Assembly: GCA_026994125.1 (NCBI GenBank)
Contig: JALWRJ010000411.1
Span: 1 to 13,858 of the forward strand
Reading direction: 5' to 3'
Source: Cyclobacteriaceae bacterium
GTDB taxonomy: Bacteria > Bacteroidota > Bacteroidia > Cytophagales > Cyclobacteriaceae
DNA: 13,858 nucleotides
Shown: positions 6,772-13,858 of the stretch, piece by piece
Layout of the letters: the number at the start of each line of letters is the position of its first letter
How positions within the stretch are numbered: position 1 is the first letter of the stretch
The notes under the pieces: generated by a model
Databases searched by the model: none
The model's input: only the letters and a program-made list of their open reading frames with translations
What the model was told of the DNA's origin: nothing
Made by a program: the position numbers and the translations under genes

Positions 6772-7895
6772 CCGAGGAAACACTAACTAAAGAAGGCTTA
6801 AAAACCCAGGAGTATTTTGTAAACATGGGACCCCAGCACCCATCTACCCACGGTGTGCTTCGACTTATGTTAGAGCTGGATGGCGAAATTATAAAAAAGG
6901 TAATTCCACATATAGGCTATGTACACCGCTCTATCGAAAAAATGTGTGAAAAAGACTCGTACCGGCAAATTGTGCATATTACCGACCGCATGGATTACCT
7001 AAGCAACCACATGAACAACGAAGCGGTGTGTTTATTGGTAGAAAACGCCTTGGAAATTGAAGTAAGCGACCGGGTAAAAGTTATCCGAACCATTATGTCG
7101 GAGCTAACCCGTTTGTCATCGCACCAATTGTGGTGGGGCGTTATGGGGATGGACTTGGGTGCCCTTACTACCTTTTTATATGGTTTTCGTGACAGGGAAA
7201 TGATTAACGATATTTTTGAGGAAACCTGTGGAGCCCGCCTTACCATGAACTACAACACACCCGGTGGGTTGATGTTCGATATCCATCCTAATTTTCAGCG
7301 TAGGGTAAAAGAGTTTGTTGCTCATTTTAAAACCAAACTGCCTGAGTACGATGCCTTACTATCGGATAATGTAATATTTAGAAACCGCACCGAGGGCATT
7401 GGTGTGTTGAGTAAAGAAGATGCCATTTCGTTTGGTGTTACCGGGCCTACCGGCAGAGCTTCGGGTTTTTCGAACGATATTCGAAAACATAAACCCTACA
7501 GTGCCTACGACCGGGTTGAATTTAAAGAAATATTGATGGAAACTGGCGATACTTTTTCGCGCTACAAAGCACGTATCCTCGAAATGTGGGAATCGCTCTC
7601 CATTATAGAACAATTGATTGATAATATTCCGGAAGGCGAAATTCAATCTCCGGCAGTAAAAGCAGTAATTAAATTACCCAAAGGAGAGTTTTACCAAAGT
7701 GTGGAAACCGCTCGGGGCGAGTTAGGGGTGTATGTGGTTAGTGATGGCACTAAAAACCCTTATCGGGTTAAGTTTCGCTCACCGGGATTTTCCAACTTGT
7801 TTGTGTTAAACCACCTGGCTCAAGGCTATAAAATTGCAGATTTGGTAGCCATGATGTCCACCATTGATTTAGTTATTCCTGATATTGATAGATAA
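6768..7895 (+). CDS. nuoD: Complex I subunit NuoD (49 kDa)
   Basis: This 375-residue subunit forms the quinone cavity with NuoB and is related to NiFe-hydrogenase large subunits. Its N-terminal loop has NMGPQHPSTHG with H24 and H28. DRMDYLS follows at 73-79, with Y77 in the position of the quinone head-group tyrosine. Further signatures are WWGVMGMDLGALT, TGPTGRASG and a C-terminus ending DIDR. The frame is open from 6711, but ATG 6768 is chosen because the earlier codons are out-of-frame nuoC and this start gives the ATGA overlap. nuoE, nuoF and nuoG, which follow in 14-subunit operons, are absent: nuoH comes next after 18 bases. Confidence 0.95.
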   Translation: MTEETLTKEGLKTQEYFVNMGPQHPSTHGVLRLMLELDGEIIKKVIPHIGYVHRSIEKMCEKDSYRQIVHITDRMDYLSNHMNNEAVCLLVENALEIEVSDRVKVIRTIMSELTRLSSHQLWWGVMGMDLGALTTFLYGFRDREMINDIFEETCGARLTMNYNTPGGLMFDIHPNFQRRVKEFVAHFKTKLPEYDALLSDNVIFRNRTEGIGVLSKEDAISFGVTGPTGRASGFSNDIRKHKPYSAYDRVEFKEILMETGDTFSRYKARILEMWESLSIIEQLIDNIPEGEIQSPAVKAVIKLPKGEFYQSVETARGELGVYVVSDGTKNPYRVKFRSPGFSNLFVLNHLAQGYKIADLVAMMSTIDLVIPDIDR

Positions 7896-7913
7896 ACAAG
7901 GATTTTTAGTACT

Positions 7914-8990
7914 ATGTATAATTTTTCCGCACTTACCCAAAGCATTCATCAATACTTAAGCGAGGCTATGTCCCCTTTAGGAGCTAAAATAACCGAAATG
8001 GCCATTATTGGCCTTGTTCTTATTGCTTTTGTGGCGCTATCGGTCATGGGCTTGGTGTACATCGAGCGTAAAGTAGCCGCCTTTTTTCAGCTTAGGGTAG
8101 GGCCCAATCGGGTAGGGAAATGGGGCTTATTGCAAACCCTGGCCGATTTTTTAAAGTTGCTCATGAAAGAGCATATTATGGCTCGTAATGCCGATAAGTT
8201 CTTATTTAATCTGGCTCCATTTTTAATTGTAACAGCAGCGTTTTTAGCAATAGGTGCCGTGCCTTTTGGTTTAGGCCTGCAGGCGTTCGATATTAATATT
8301 GGCGTATTTTATATATCGGCTGTGTCGTCTATTGGTGTGCTGGGCATACTTATTGGCGGCTGGGCCGGTAATAATAAATATTCGCTTATTGGTGCTCTGC
8401 GTAGTGGCGCTCAGGTAATAAGCTACGAAATTTCGGCCATTTTGTCCTTACTTACCATTGTTGTCCTTGCAGGCGATTTACAGCTTTCGGCTATTATCGA
8501 AAGCCAACGCGATGGCTGGTGGGTTTTTAAAGGGCATATTCCTGTTTTAATTTCCTTTGTGATTTTTTTAATTGCAGGTACTGCCGAAACCAACCGGGGG
8601 CCTTTTGATATGGCAGAGGCCGAATCGGAACTTACGGCAGGGTTTCATACCGAGTACTCGGGTATTAAGTTTGCCATGTTCTTCTTAGCCGAGTATGTAA
8701 ACTTATTTATTATAGCTGCTGTAGGTGCTACTGTGTTTTTGGGCGGTTGGATGCCCCTGCATATAGGCCATTGGCAGGCTTTTAACCATATTATGGATTA
8801 CATCCCTTCCATTGTTTGGTTCTTCCTTAAAACCGGAGGTATTATAGGAATTATTATGTGGTTTAAATGGACTTTCCCTCGTTTACGCATAGACCAGCTT
8901 TTGGTGCTGGAATGGAAATATCTATTGCCTATCAACTTGGTAAACTTATTGGTAGTAGCCTTTATAACATTAATGGGTTGGCATTTTTAA
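7914..8990 (+). CDS. nuoH: Complex I subunit NuoH (ND1)
   Basis: This is a 358-residue polytopic membrane subunit (about eight helices) that anchors the peripheral arm and lines the quinone entry and the first part of the proton path. Visible signatures are YIERKVAAFFQLRVGPNRVG near 49-68 and, on the long acidic loop, AETNRGPFDMAEAESELTAG from about 224 with E225 and D232. Length and topology are normal. It is followed by a 42-base gap holding a 14-codon mini-ORF, then nuoI. Confidence 0.95.
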   Translation: MYNFSALTQSIHQYLSEAMSPLGAKITEMAIIGLVLIAFVALSVMGLVYIERKVAAFFQLRVGPNRVGKWGLLQTLADFLKLLMKEHIMARNADKFLFNLAPFLIVTAAFLAIGAVPFGLGLQAFDINIGVFYISAVSSIGVLGILIGGWAGNNKYSLIGALRSGAQVISYEISAILSLLTIVVLAGDLQLSAIIESQRDGWWVFKGHIPVLISFVIFLIAGTAETNRGPFDMAEAESELTAGFHTEYSGIKFAMFFLAEYVNLFIIAAVGATVFLGGWMPLHIGHWQAFNHIMDYIPSIVWFFLKTGGIIGIIMWFKWTFPRLRIDQLLVLEWKYLLPINLVNLLVVAFITLMGWHF

Positions 8991-8991
8991 T

Positions 8992-9036
8992 ATGAAAAAA
9001 CATCTATACCTATCTACTAAAATCAACTCGATATGA
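8992..9036 (+). CDS. 14-codon mini-ORF coupled to nuoI
   Basis: ATG at 8992, one base after the nuoH stop, opens a 14-residue frame (MKKHLYLSTKINSI) whose TGA overlaps the nuoI ATG as ATGA. It almost exactly fills the longest gap in the nuo operon. It may hand translating ribosomes from nuoH to nuoI, or it may be chance. The peptide resembles nothing I know, and no coding bias can be judged at this length. Confidence 0.3.
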   Translation: MKKHLYLSTKINSI

Positions 9037-9521
9037 GCGCAGTAGCCACTTATTTTAAAGATATTTTTCAAGGACTAAAAACCTTGCTCACAGGTATGAA
9101 AATTACCGGGTATTATTTTTCACATGCCCGTAAAGAAATAATTACTCAGCAATATCCCGAAAATAGAGATACCCTAAAAATGTTCGATAGGTTTAGGGGC
9201 AGGGTGGTTATGCCACATGACGAAAACAACGAACATGCTTGCACGGGGTGCTCCAGTTGCGAACTGGCCTGCCCCAATGGTTCCATCGAAATAATGTGGG
9301 AACGAATTGTGGACCCTGAAACAGGTAAAAAGAAAAAAATAATTGATAAGCACGTGTACCACCACTCTATGTGTACACTGTGTAATTTATGCATTATAGC
9401 CTGCCCAACAGATGCCATTAAAATGGAACAAACTTTTGAGCATGCCACGTTCGACCGTAAAGAACTTACTATGATTTTGAATAAACCCGGATCTAAAGTC
9501 CGTAAAGATGTAGAAGAGTAA
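9033..9521 (+). CDS. nuoI: Complex I subunit NuoI (TYKY), clusters N6a/N6b
   Basis: This 162-residue subunit carries two [4Fe-4S] clusters feeding N2 in NuoB. The motifs are C70-TGCSSCELA-C80-P and C114-TLCNLCIIA-C124-P, both C-x2-C-x2-C-x3-CP. The N-terminal amphipathic segment (about 1-30, FKDIFQGLKTLLTG) sits on the membrane. Between the motifs is a lysine run, K99-K102 within ETGKKKKIIDK. With no NuoEFG genes nearby, this subunit is the likeliest entry point for electrons from ferredoxin, as in ferredoxin-dependent NDH complexes; that is inference. The stop overlaps the nuoJ ATG by one base (TAATG). Confidence 0.95.
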   Translation: MSAVATYFKDIFQGLKTLLTGMKITGYYFSHARKEIITQQYPENRDTLKMFDRFRGRVVMPHDENNEHACTGCSSCELACPNGSIEIMWERIVDPETGKKKKIIDKHVYHHSMCTLCNLCIIACPTDAIKMEQTFEHATFDRKELTMILNKPGSKVRKDVEE

Positions 9522-10027
9522 TGGAAAGAATTGTTTTTTATATACTCGCCCTGGCCATTGTGCTGTTTTCGGTACTTACGGTTACCAGCCGTAATATTTT
9601 ACGAGCCGCCATTTACCTGCTGTTTGTACTTATGGCAACCGCTGGATTGTACTTTTTGTTAAACTATAACTTTTTGGCTGCCGTTCAGTTAACGGTGTAT
9701 TCAGGAGGGGTTGTAGTATTAATTGTTTTTGCGGTGCTGCTTACCGTAAAAATAGACCATAAATTACCTCCCGTAGGTAACCTGAAAGCCATTGTTTCTA
9801 TGGTATTGGTAGCCATGGGTGTGGGTACGGTGGTGTGGGCTGTAGCCGGTTTTAATTTTACGCCTACTGCTCAACCGGCAACTGGTTACGATGTAAAAGC
9901 CATTGGTACTTCCTTACTTAGCTATGGCAACTACGGCTATGTGTTGCCCTTTGAAGTAATAAGTGTGTTGTTGCTCGCAGCCATGGTGGGTGCTATTATG
10001 ATTGCTAAACGTTATAAAAATGATTGA
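9521..10027 (+). CDS. nuoJ: Complex I subunit NuoJ (ND6)
   Basis: This is a 168-residue membrane subunit with about five helices. The helix-3 signature, QLTVYSGGVVVLIVFAVLL at about 65-83, contains the paired glycines of the pi-bulge region that changes conformation in the catalytic cycle. Length is typical. The start shares a base with the nuoI stop, and the 3' end overlaps nuoK by eight bases. Confidence 0.94.
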   Translation: MERIVFYILALAIVLFSVLTVTSRNILRAAIYLLFVLMATAGLYFLLNYNFLAAVQLTVYSGGVVVLIVFAVLLTVKIDHKLPPVGNLKAIVSMVLVAMGVGTVVWAVAGFNFTPTAQPATGYDVKAIGTSLLSYGNYGYVLPFEVISVLLLAAMVGAIMIAKRYKND

Positions 10028-10337
10028 AGGAATAGGTGTAACTGAGTTTGTAGTGGTTTCTACCCTAATGTTTTTTGCCGGGGTGTACGGGTTTATTGTT
10101 CGTAAAAACCTGATTACCATATTAATGGCTGTAGAGCTGATATTGAATTCGGTAAATATAAACTTTGTGGTTTTTAACAAATATTTATACCCCAATTTAC
10201 TGCAAGGCTACATGATTAGCCTCTTTGTAATAGGAATAGCAGCAGCCGAAGCTGCGGTGGCCATTGCTATTATTTTAAACGTGTACCGCAAATTACAGGG
10301 TATAGATGTTGAACATGTGAATACAATGAAATACTAA
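10020..10337 (+). CDS. nuoK: Complex I subunit NuoK (ND4L)
   Basis: This is a 105-residue, three-helix membrane subunit on the proton path. The two key membrane glutamates are visible: E39 (AVELILNSVNINF) and E77 (AAAEAAVAIAI). The frame opens at 10002, but ATG 10020 is preferred because it gives the family length and the usual MIEGIG-like beginning and limits the overlap with nuoJ to eight bases. nuoL follows after four bases. Confidence 0.94.
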   Translation: MIEGIGVTEFVVVSTLMFFAGVYGFIVRKNLITILMAVELILNSVNINFVVFNKYLYPNLLQGYMISLFVIGIAAAEAAVAIAIILNVYRKLQGIDVEHVNTMKY

Positions 10338-10341
10338 AGCT

Positions 10342-12267
10342 ATGCAGGTAGATTTTTCATATATAATTTGGGTACCCACGGCTTTGTTTGCTTCGTTTTT
10401 GGTAGTAGGCTTATGGGGTAACAAACTTAAAGCAGGGCTTTCGGCCGGTATTGCCACTGCTGCTATTTTGCTTGGTGCGGTACTATCATACACAGCAGCA
10501 TTTCAGTATTTTTTTGGTAATGGATTACAACAAGGTGTTTACCAAACCTTTATTCCGTTTACTGTGGAATGGCTCCGTTTTTACGATACCCTGGTTATTA
10601 AAATGGGCATATTACTCGACCCCATTTCCATTATGATGTTGGTGGTAGTTACCACTATTTCGTCTATGGTGCATATATACAGCCTGGGCTATATGAAGGG
10701 TGAAAAAGGATTTGAACGATTTTATGCTTTTTTATCTCTATTTAGTTTTTCTATGATAGGTTTGGTTATTGCTACCAACATTTTTCAAATGTATGTGTTT
10801 TGGGAGTTGGTTGGTGTTTCTTCGTTTTTATTAATCGGTTTTTATTACCAAAAGCCATCGGCTGTTTCAGCTTCAAAAAAAGCATTTATTGTAACTCGTT
10901 TTGCTGATTTTGGGTTTTTAGTGGGCATTCTACTGCTTTCGTATTTTACTAAAACCTTCGATTTTCAAACCTTGCTGAGCCCCGAAAATGCAGCTATTAC
11001 ACAAATGGCCGGCTTATCTTTTATGGGCATGTCGGTGCTTAGCTGGGCGCTACTACTTATTTTTATGGGTGGTGCGGGGAAATCGGCCATGTTCCCCTTG
11101 CATATTTGGTTGCCCGATGCCATGGAAGGCCCTACTCCAGTTTCGGCCTTAATCCATGCAGCTACCATGGTAGTGGCCGGGGTGTACCTGGTGGCCAGGC
11201 TGTTTGGGTTATATGTATTGCACGCTCCTGATGCATTGGCAGTGGTGGCTGCTGTGGGTGCCTTTACATCCTTATTTGCAGCTTTAATTGCCGTTACCCA
11301 AACCGATATTAAGCGGGTGTTGGCTTTTTCTACTATGTCGCAAATTGGTTATATGATGCTCGCGCTGGGCGTATCAAATTATGGAGGTGCCGAAGGGCTT
11401 GGGTTTACGGCCTCCATGTTTCATTTATTTACGCATGCTATGTTTAAGGCCTTGCTGTTTTTAGGGGCAGGAGCCATTATACATGCCGTACATAGCAATG
11501 AGATGACTGATATGGGGGGACTACGAAAATACCTGCCCATAACCCATATTACTTTTTTAATTGCCGCCTTGGCTATTTCTGGTATTCCTCCCTTTGCCGG
11601 TTTCTTTAGTAAGGATGAAATACTAGCTGCCGCCTTTGAGGCTAACAAACTGTACTTTTGGACAGAATGGGCTGTTGCCGGGCTCACCGCCTTTTATATG
11701 TTTAGGTTGTATTTTAATATTTTTTGGGGCGAGTCAAAAGCGTATGCGCATACGCCTCACGAATCACCCATCAGCATGACTGTGCCACTTATGTTTTTGG
11801 CAGCTATGAGCCTGGTAGTTGGCTTTATTCCCTTTAGCCACTATGTGTCTCCCGATTTTATGCCCTTCGAAACGCATTTTCATTGGAACATTGCCATTCC
11901 TTCCATTGCCATTGGGCTAGTAGGTATTGTAATAGCTGCCATTATGTACCTTAAACCCAAGCCATTGGCAGGTAATTTGGTTAAGGCCATGCCCGGTTTG
12001 TACAGGCTTAGTTTGCGAAAATTTTATATGGACGAGCTGTATATATGGGTTACTCATAGCATTATATTCAATTCAATTTCTCGCCCTATTGCCTGGTTCG
12101 ATAAAAAAGTGGTGGATGGCTCTATGGATGGGATGGCCTGGGTTACCAACAAAATGTCTGGGAAAATTAAAAATTTGCAGTCAGGCCAATTACAGCAGTA
12201 TGCTTTTGTGATGATTTCAGGGGTTCTTGGATTGGCTTTATTTATACTCTATTGGGTTTCAAGATAA
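10342..12267 (+). CDS. nuoL: Complex I subunit NuoL (ND5), antiporter-like
   Basis: This is the 641-residue distal proton-pumping subunit, with about 16 helices. Key residues seen are the helix-5 glutamate E155 (FWELVGVSSFLLIGF), K247 in GGAGKSAMFPLHIWLPDAMEG, and the following PTPVSALIHAATMV stretch. The last 100 residues (EDELYIW-like MDELYIWVTHSIIF, then an amphipathic stretch and a final helix) fit the lateral helix HL and its anchor. Length is normal and no key residue is missing. nuoM follows after six bases. Confidence 0.95.
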   Translation: MQVDFSYIIWVPTALFASFLVVGLWGNKLKAGLSAGIATAAILLGAVLSYTAAFQYFFGNGLQQGVYQTFIPFTVEWLRFYDTLVIKMGILLDPISIMMLVVVTTISSMVHIYSLGYMKGEKGFERFYAFLSLFSFSMIGLVIATNIFQMYVFWELVGVSSFLLIGFYYQKPSAVSASKKAFIVTRFADFGFLVGILLLSYFTKTFDFQTLLSPENAAITQMAGLSFMGMSVLSWALLLIFMGGAGKSAMFPLHIWLPDAMEGPTPVSALIHAATMVVAGVYLVARLFGLYVLHAPDALAVVAAVGAFTSLFAALIAVTQTDIKRVLAFSTMSQIGYMMLALGVSNYGGAEGLGFTASMFHLFTHAMFKALLFLGAGAIIHAVHSNEMTDMGGLRKYLPITHITFLIAALAISGIPPFAGFFSKDEILAAAFEANKLYFWTEWAVAGLTAFYMFRLYFNIFWGESKAYAHTPHESPISMTVPLMFLAAMSLVVGFIPFSHYVSPDFMPFETHFHWNIAIPSIAIGLVGIVIAAIMYLKPKPLAGNLVKAMPGLYRLSLRKFYMDELYIWVTHSIIFNSISRPIAWFDKKVVDGSMDGMAWVTNKMSGKIKNLQSGQLQQYAFVMISGVLGLALFILYWVSR

Positions 12268-12273
12268 AATAAA

Positions 12274-13764
12274 ATGGATAGACTAAGTTTACTTATTTGG
12301 GTGCCGGTAATTACCATGTTGGTAATGGCTTTTGTAGAAAACAAAAAAGTAAAGTGGGTAGGTGCTTTTGGTGCGCTTGTGCAATTACTACAGGCTGTTT
12401 GGCTATTAGTTTCGTTTTTTAATTTAAGGCATAAGGGTAATACTTCGGAAATGCTTTTTGCCCGCGATACGCTATGGTATAAATCATTACATATACATTA
12501 TGCCGTTGGGGTAGATGGGGTTTCCATAGCCTTAATTTTGTTAACCGGCATCATAGTTTTTGCCGGTGTGTTTGCCTCTTGGGAAATTAAAGATCGTACC
12601 AAAGAGTTTTTTATTACGCTGTTTATGCTAGCCACCGGAGTTTTTGGCTTCTTTATTTCGCTCGATTTATTTACCATGTTTTTGTTTTACGAGCTAGCGG
12701 TAATACCCATGTACCTGCTGATAGGTATTTGGGGAACCGGCCCTAAAGAATACTCGGCTATGAAACTTACCCTCATGCTAATGGGGGCTTCTGCCTTTTT
12801 GTTGGTGGGTATTTTGGGTATTTATTTTAATTCGGCACCCGATGGGGGTACACTAACCTTTAATTTCATCGAAATTTCTAAAATTGATATACCCCGGTCG
12901 GCACAGTTGTTCTTTTTTCCACTAACTTTTATTGGGTTTGGTGTGCTGGGTGCTTTGTACCCGTTTCATACCTGGTCGCCCGATGGCCATGCTTCGGCAC
13001 CTACGGCTGTTTCTATGCTGCACGCAGGTGTGCTAATGAAACTCGGTGGCTATGGCGCATTGCGCATTGCCGTAATGCTTATGCCGCAAGGAGCACAATA
13101 CTATTCCTGGATTTTCATTATTTTGGCCACTATTGGCGCTGTATATGGAGCCTTTGGAGCCATCTGGCAAAAAGATTTAAAGTACATCAATGCCTATTCT
13201 TCGGTTAGTCATTTGGCTTTTATTTTGTTTGCTGCCCTTATGTTTAACCAGGTAGCTTTTGAAGGAGCCGTTCTTCAAATGATTTCGCACGGATTAATTA
13301 CGGCTTTATTTTTTGCTTTAATTGGCATGATTTACAGCCGTACCCATACCAGAAACATTAACGAAATGGGAGGTTTGATGAAAGTGATGCCTGTACTGGG
13401 AGTAGCCTATTTTATAGCTGGGTTTGCATCGTTAGGCCTGCCCGGATTTAGCGCCTTTGTGGCTGAAATGACCATATTTGTTGGTGCTTTTGCTAATAAT
13501 GATTTGTTTATAAGAGTTACTACCATTTTGGTAATTTCTTCCATTGTAATTACTGCCGTGTATGTATTGCGTGCGGCCGGTACTATGCTAATGGGGCCTG
13601 TTAAAAACAAAGCGTTTGAAACACTGCCCGATGCACATTGGTACGATAAAGTAGCTGTATTTCTACTGATTACTGTTATTGCCGGAATGGGTATGTTCCC
13701 TAATTGGCTGGCTACTATGATTTACAACGGCCTGGGTCCCATGTTTGAAAGATTTGTGAATTAA
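12274..13764 (+). CDS. nuoM: Complex I subunit NuoM (ND4), antiporter-like
   Basis: This is a 496-residue proton-pumping membrane subunit with about 14 helices. Visible are the helix-5 glutamate E140 (FYELAVIPMYLLIGIWG), FHTWSPDGHASAPTAVSML, K256 in MKLGGYGALR, and the IWQKDLKYINAYSSVSHL signature. The C-terminus is complete (MFERFVN). Complex I operons of this type normally continue with nuoN, but no nuoN start is seen in the 94 bases left in the window. Confidence 0.95.
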   Translation: MDRLSLLIWVPVITMLVMAFVENKKVKWVGAFGALVQLLQAVWLLVSFFNLRHKGNTSEMLFARDTLWYKSLHIHYAVGVDGVSIALILLTGIIVFAGVFASWEIKDRTKEFFITLFMLATGVFGFFISLDLFTMFLFYELAVIPMYLLIGIWGTGPKEYSAMKLTLMLMGASAFLLVGILGIYFNSAPDGGTLTFNFIEISKIDIPRSAQLFFFPLTFIGFGVLGALYPFHTWSPDGHASAPTAVSMLHAGVLMKLGGYGALRIAVMLMPQGAQYYSWIFIILATIGAVYGAFGAIWQKDLKYINAYSSVSHLAFILFAALMFNQVAFEGAVLQMISHGLITALFFALIGMIYSRTHTRNINEMGGLMKVMPVLGVAYFIAGFASLGLPGFSAFVAEMTIFVGAFANNDLFIRVTTILVISSIVITAVYVLRAAGTMLMGPVKNKAFETLPDAHWYDKVAVFLLITVIAGMGMFPNWLATMIYNGLGPMFERFVN

Positions 13765-13858
13765 ATTATAAAACAGATATGAATTTGAAACCAAAAGTAA
13801 AATTTGAACTAAGATAAAATCTACATTCGGAGTTCGGCATTCGAAATTAAAAGAGTAG
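13765..13858. other. Post-nuoM tail with short TTCG repeats
   Basis: These 94 bases hold a 12-codon frame (MNLKPKVKFELR, ATG 13779, stop 13815-13817) and then three 7-base units, TTCGGAG, TTCGGCA and TTCGAAA (13826-13846). No nuoN-like sequence is seen. The repeats look like the degenerate TTCGGA-type intergenic spacers I recall from Bacteroidota genomes; that comparison is from memory. Confidence 0.45.

Overview
The window looks like a chromosomal segment of a Bacteroidota bacterium, probably an anaerobic or facultative marine-type member near Marinilabiliales/Bacteroidales. The grounds are: a complex I operon with no nuoE, nuoF or nuoG; a 2-oxoacid:ferredoxin oxidoreductase in the same operon; A/T-rich starts without clear Shine-Dalgarno sequences; a TAnnTTTG-type -7 promoter box; and a Bacteroidota-style acidic dicluster ferredoxin. 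The order-level guess is inference.

Left edge (1-~990): an AT-rich accessory stretch with short direct repeats, a hairpin, an unrecognised lipoprotein with a cysteine-bearing hydrophobic C-terminus (152-688) and a 64-residue two-helix membrane protein (716-910). It ends at a perfect 17-bp inverted repeat that serves as a terminator for both converging transcripts.

Middle (1002-4532): an acidic 2[4Fe-4S] ferredoxin on the minus strand, then a 328-base divergent intergenic region, then korA and korB. These encode a gamma-alpha fused and a beta subunit of a 2-oxoacid (probably 2-oxoglutarate):ferredoxin oxidoreductase.

Right (4534-13764): nuoA, nuoB, a fic-type gene, nuoC, nuoD, nuoH, nuoI, nuoJ, nuoK, nuoL and nuoM. 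Gaps are 18 bases or less, or genes overlap, except for 42 bases before nuoI that are filled by a 14-codon mini-ORF ending in the nuoI start. korB and nuoA are one base apart, so korAB and nuo very likely share one transcript. nuoN is not in the window; the 94 bases after nuoM hold no recognisable gene.

Together the genes suggest oxidative decarboxylation of a 2-oxoacid by KorAB, transfer of low-potential electrons to ferredoxin, and oxidation of ferredoxin by an 11-subunit-type complex I that reduces (mena)quinone and pumps ions. The most unusual item is an intact, AT-richer Fic-domain gene with its own inhibitory motif, fitted seamlessly between nuoB and nuoC.
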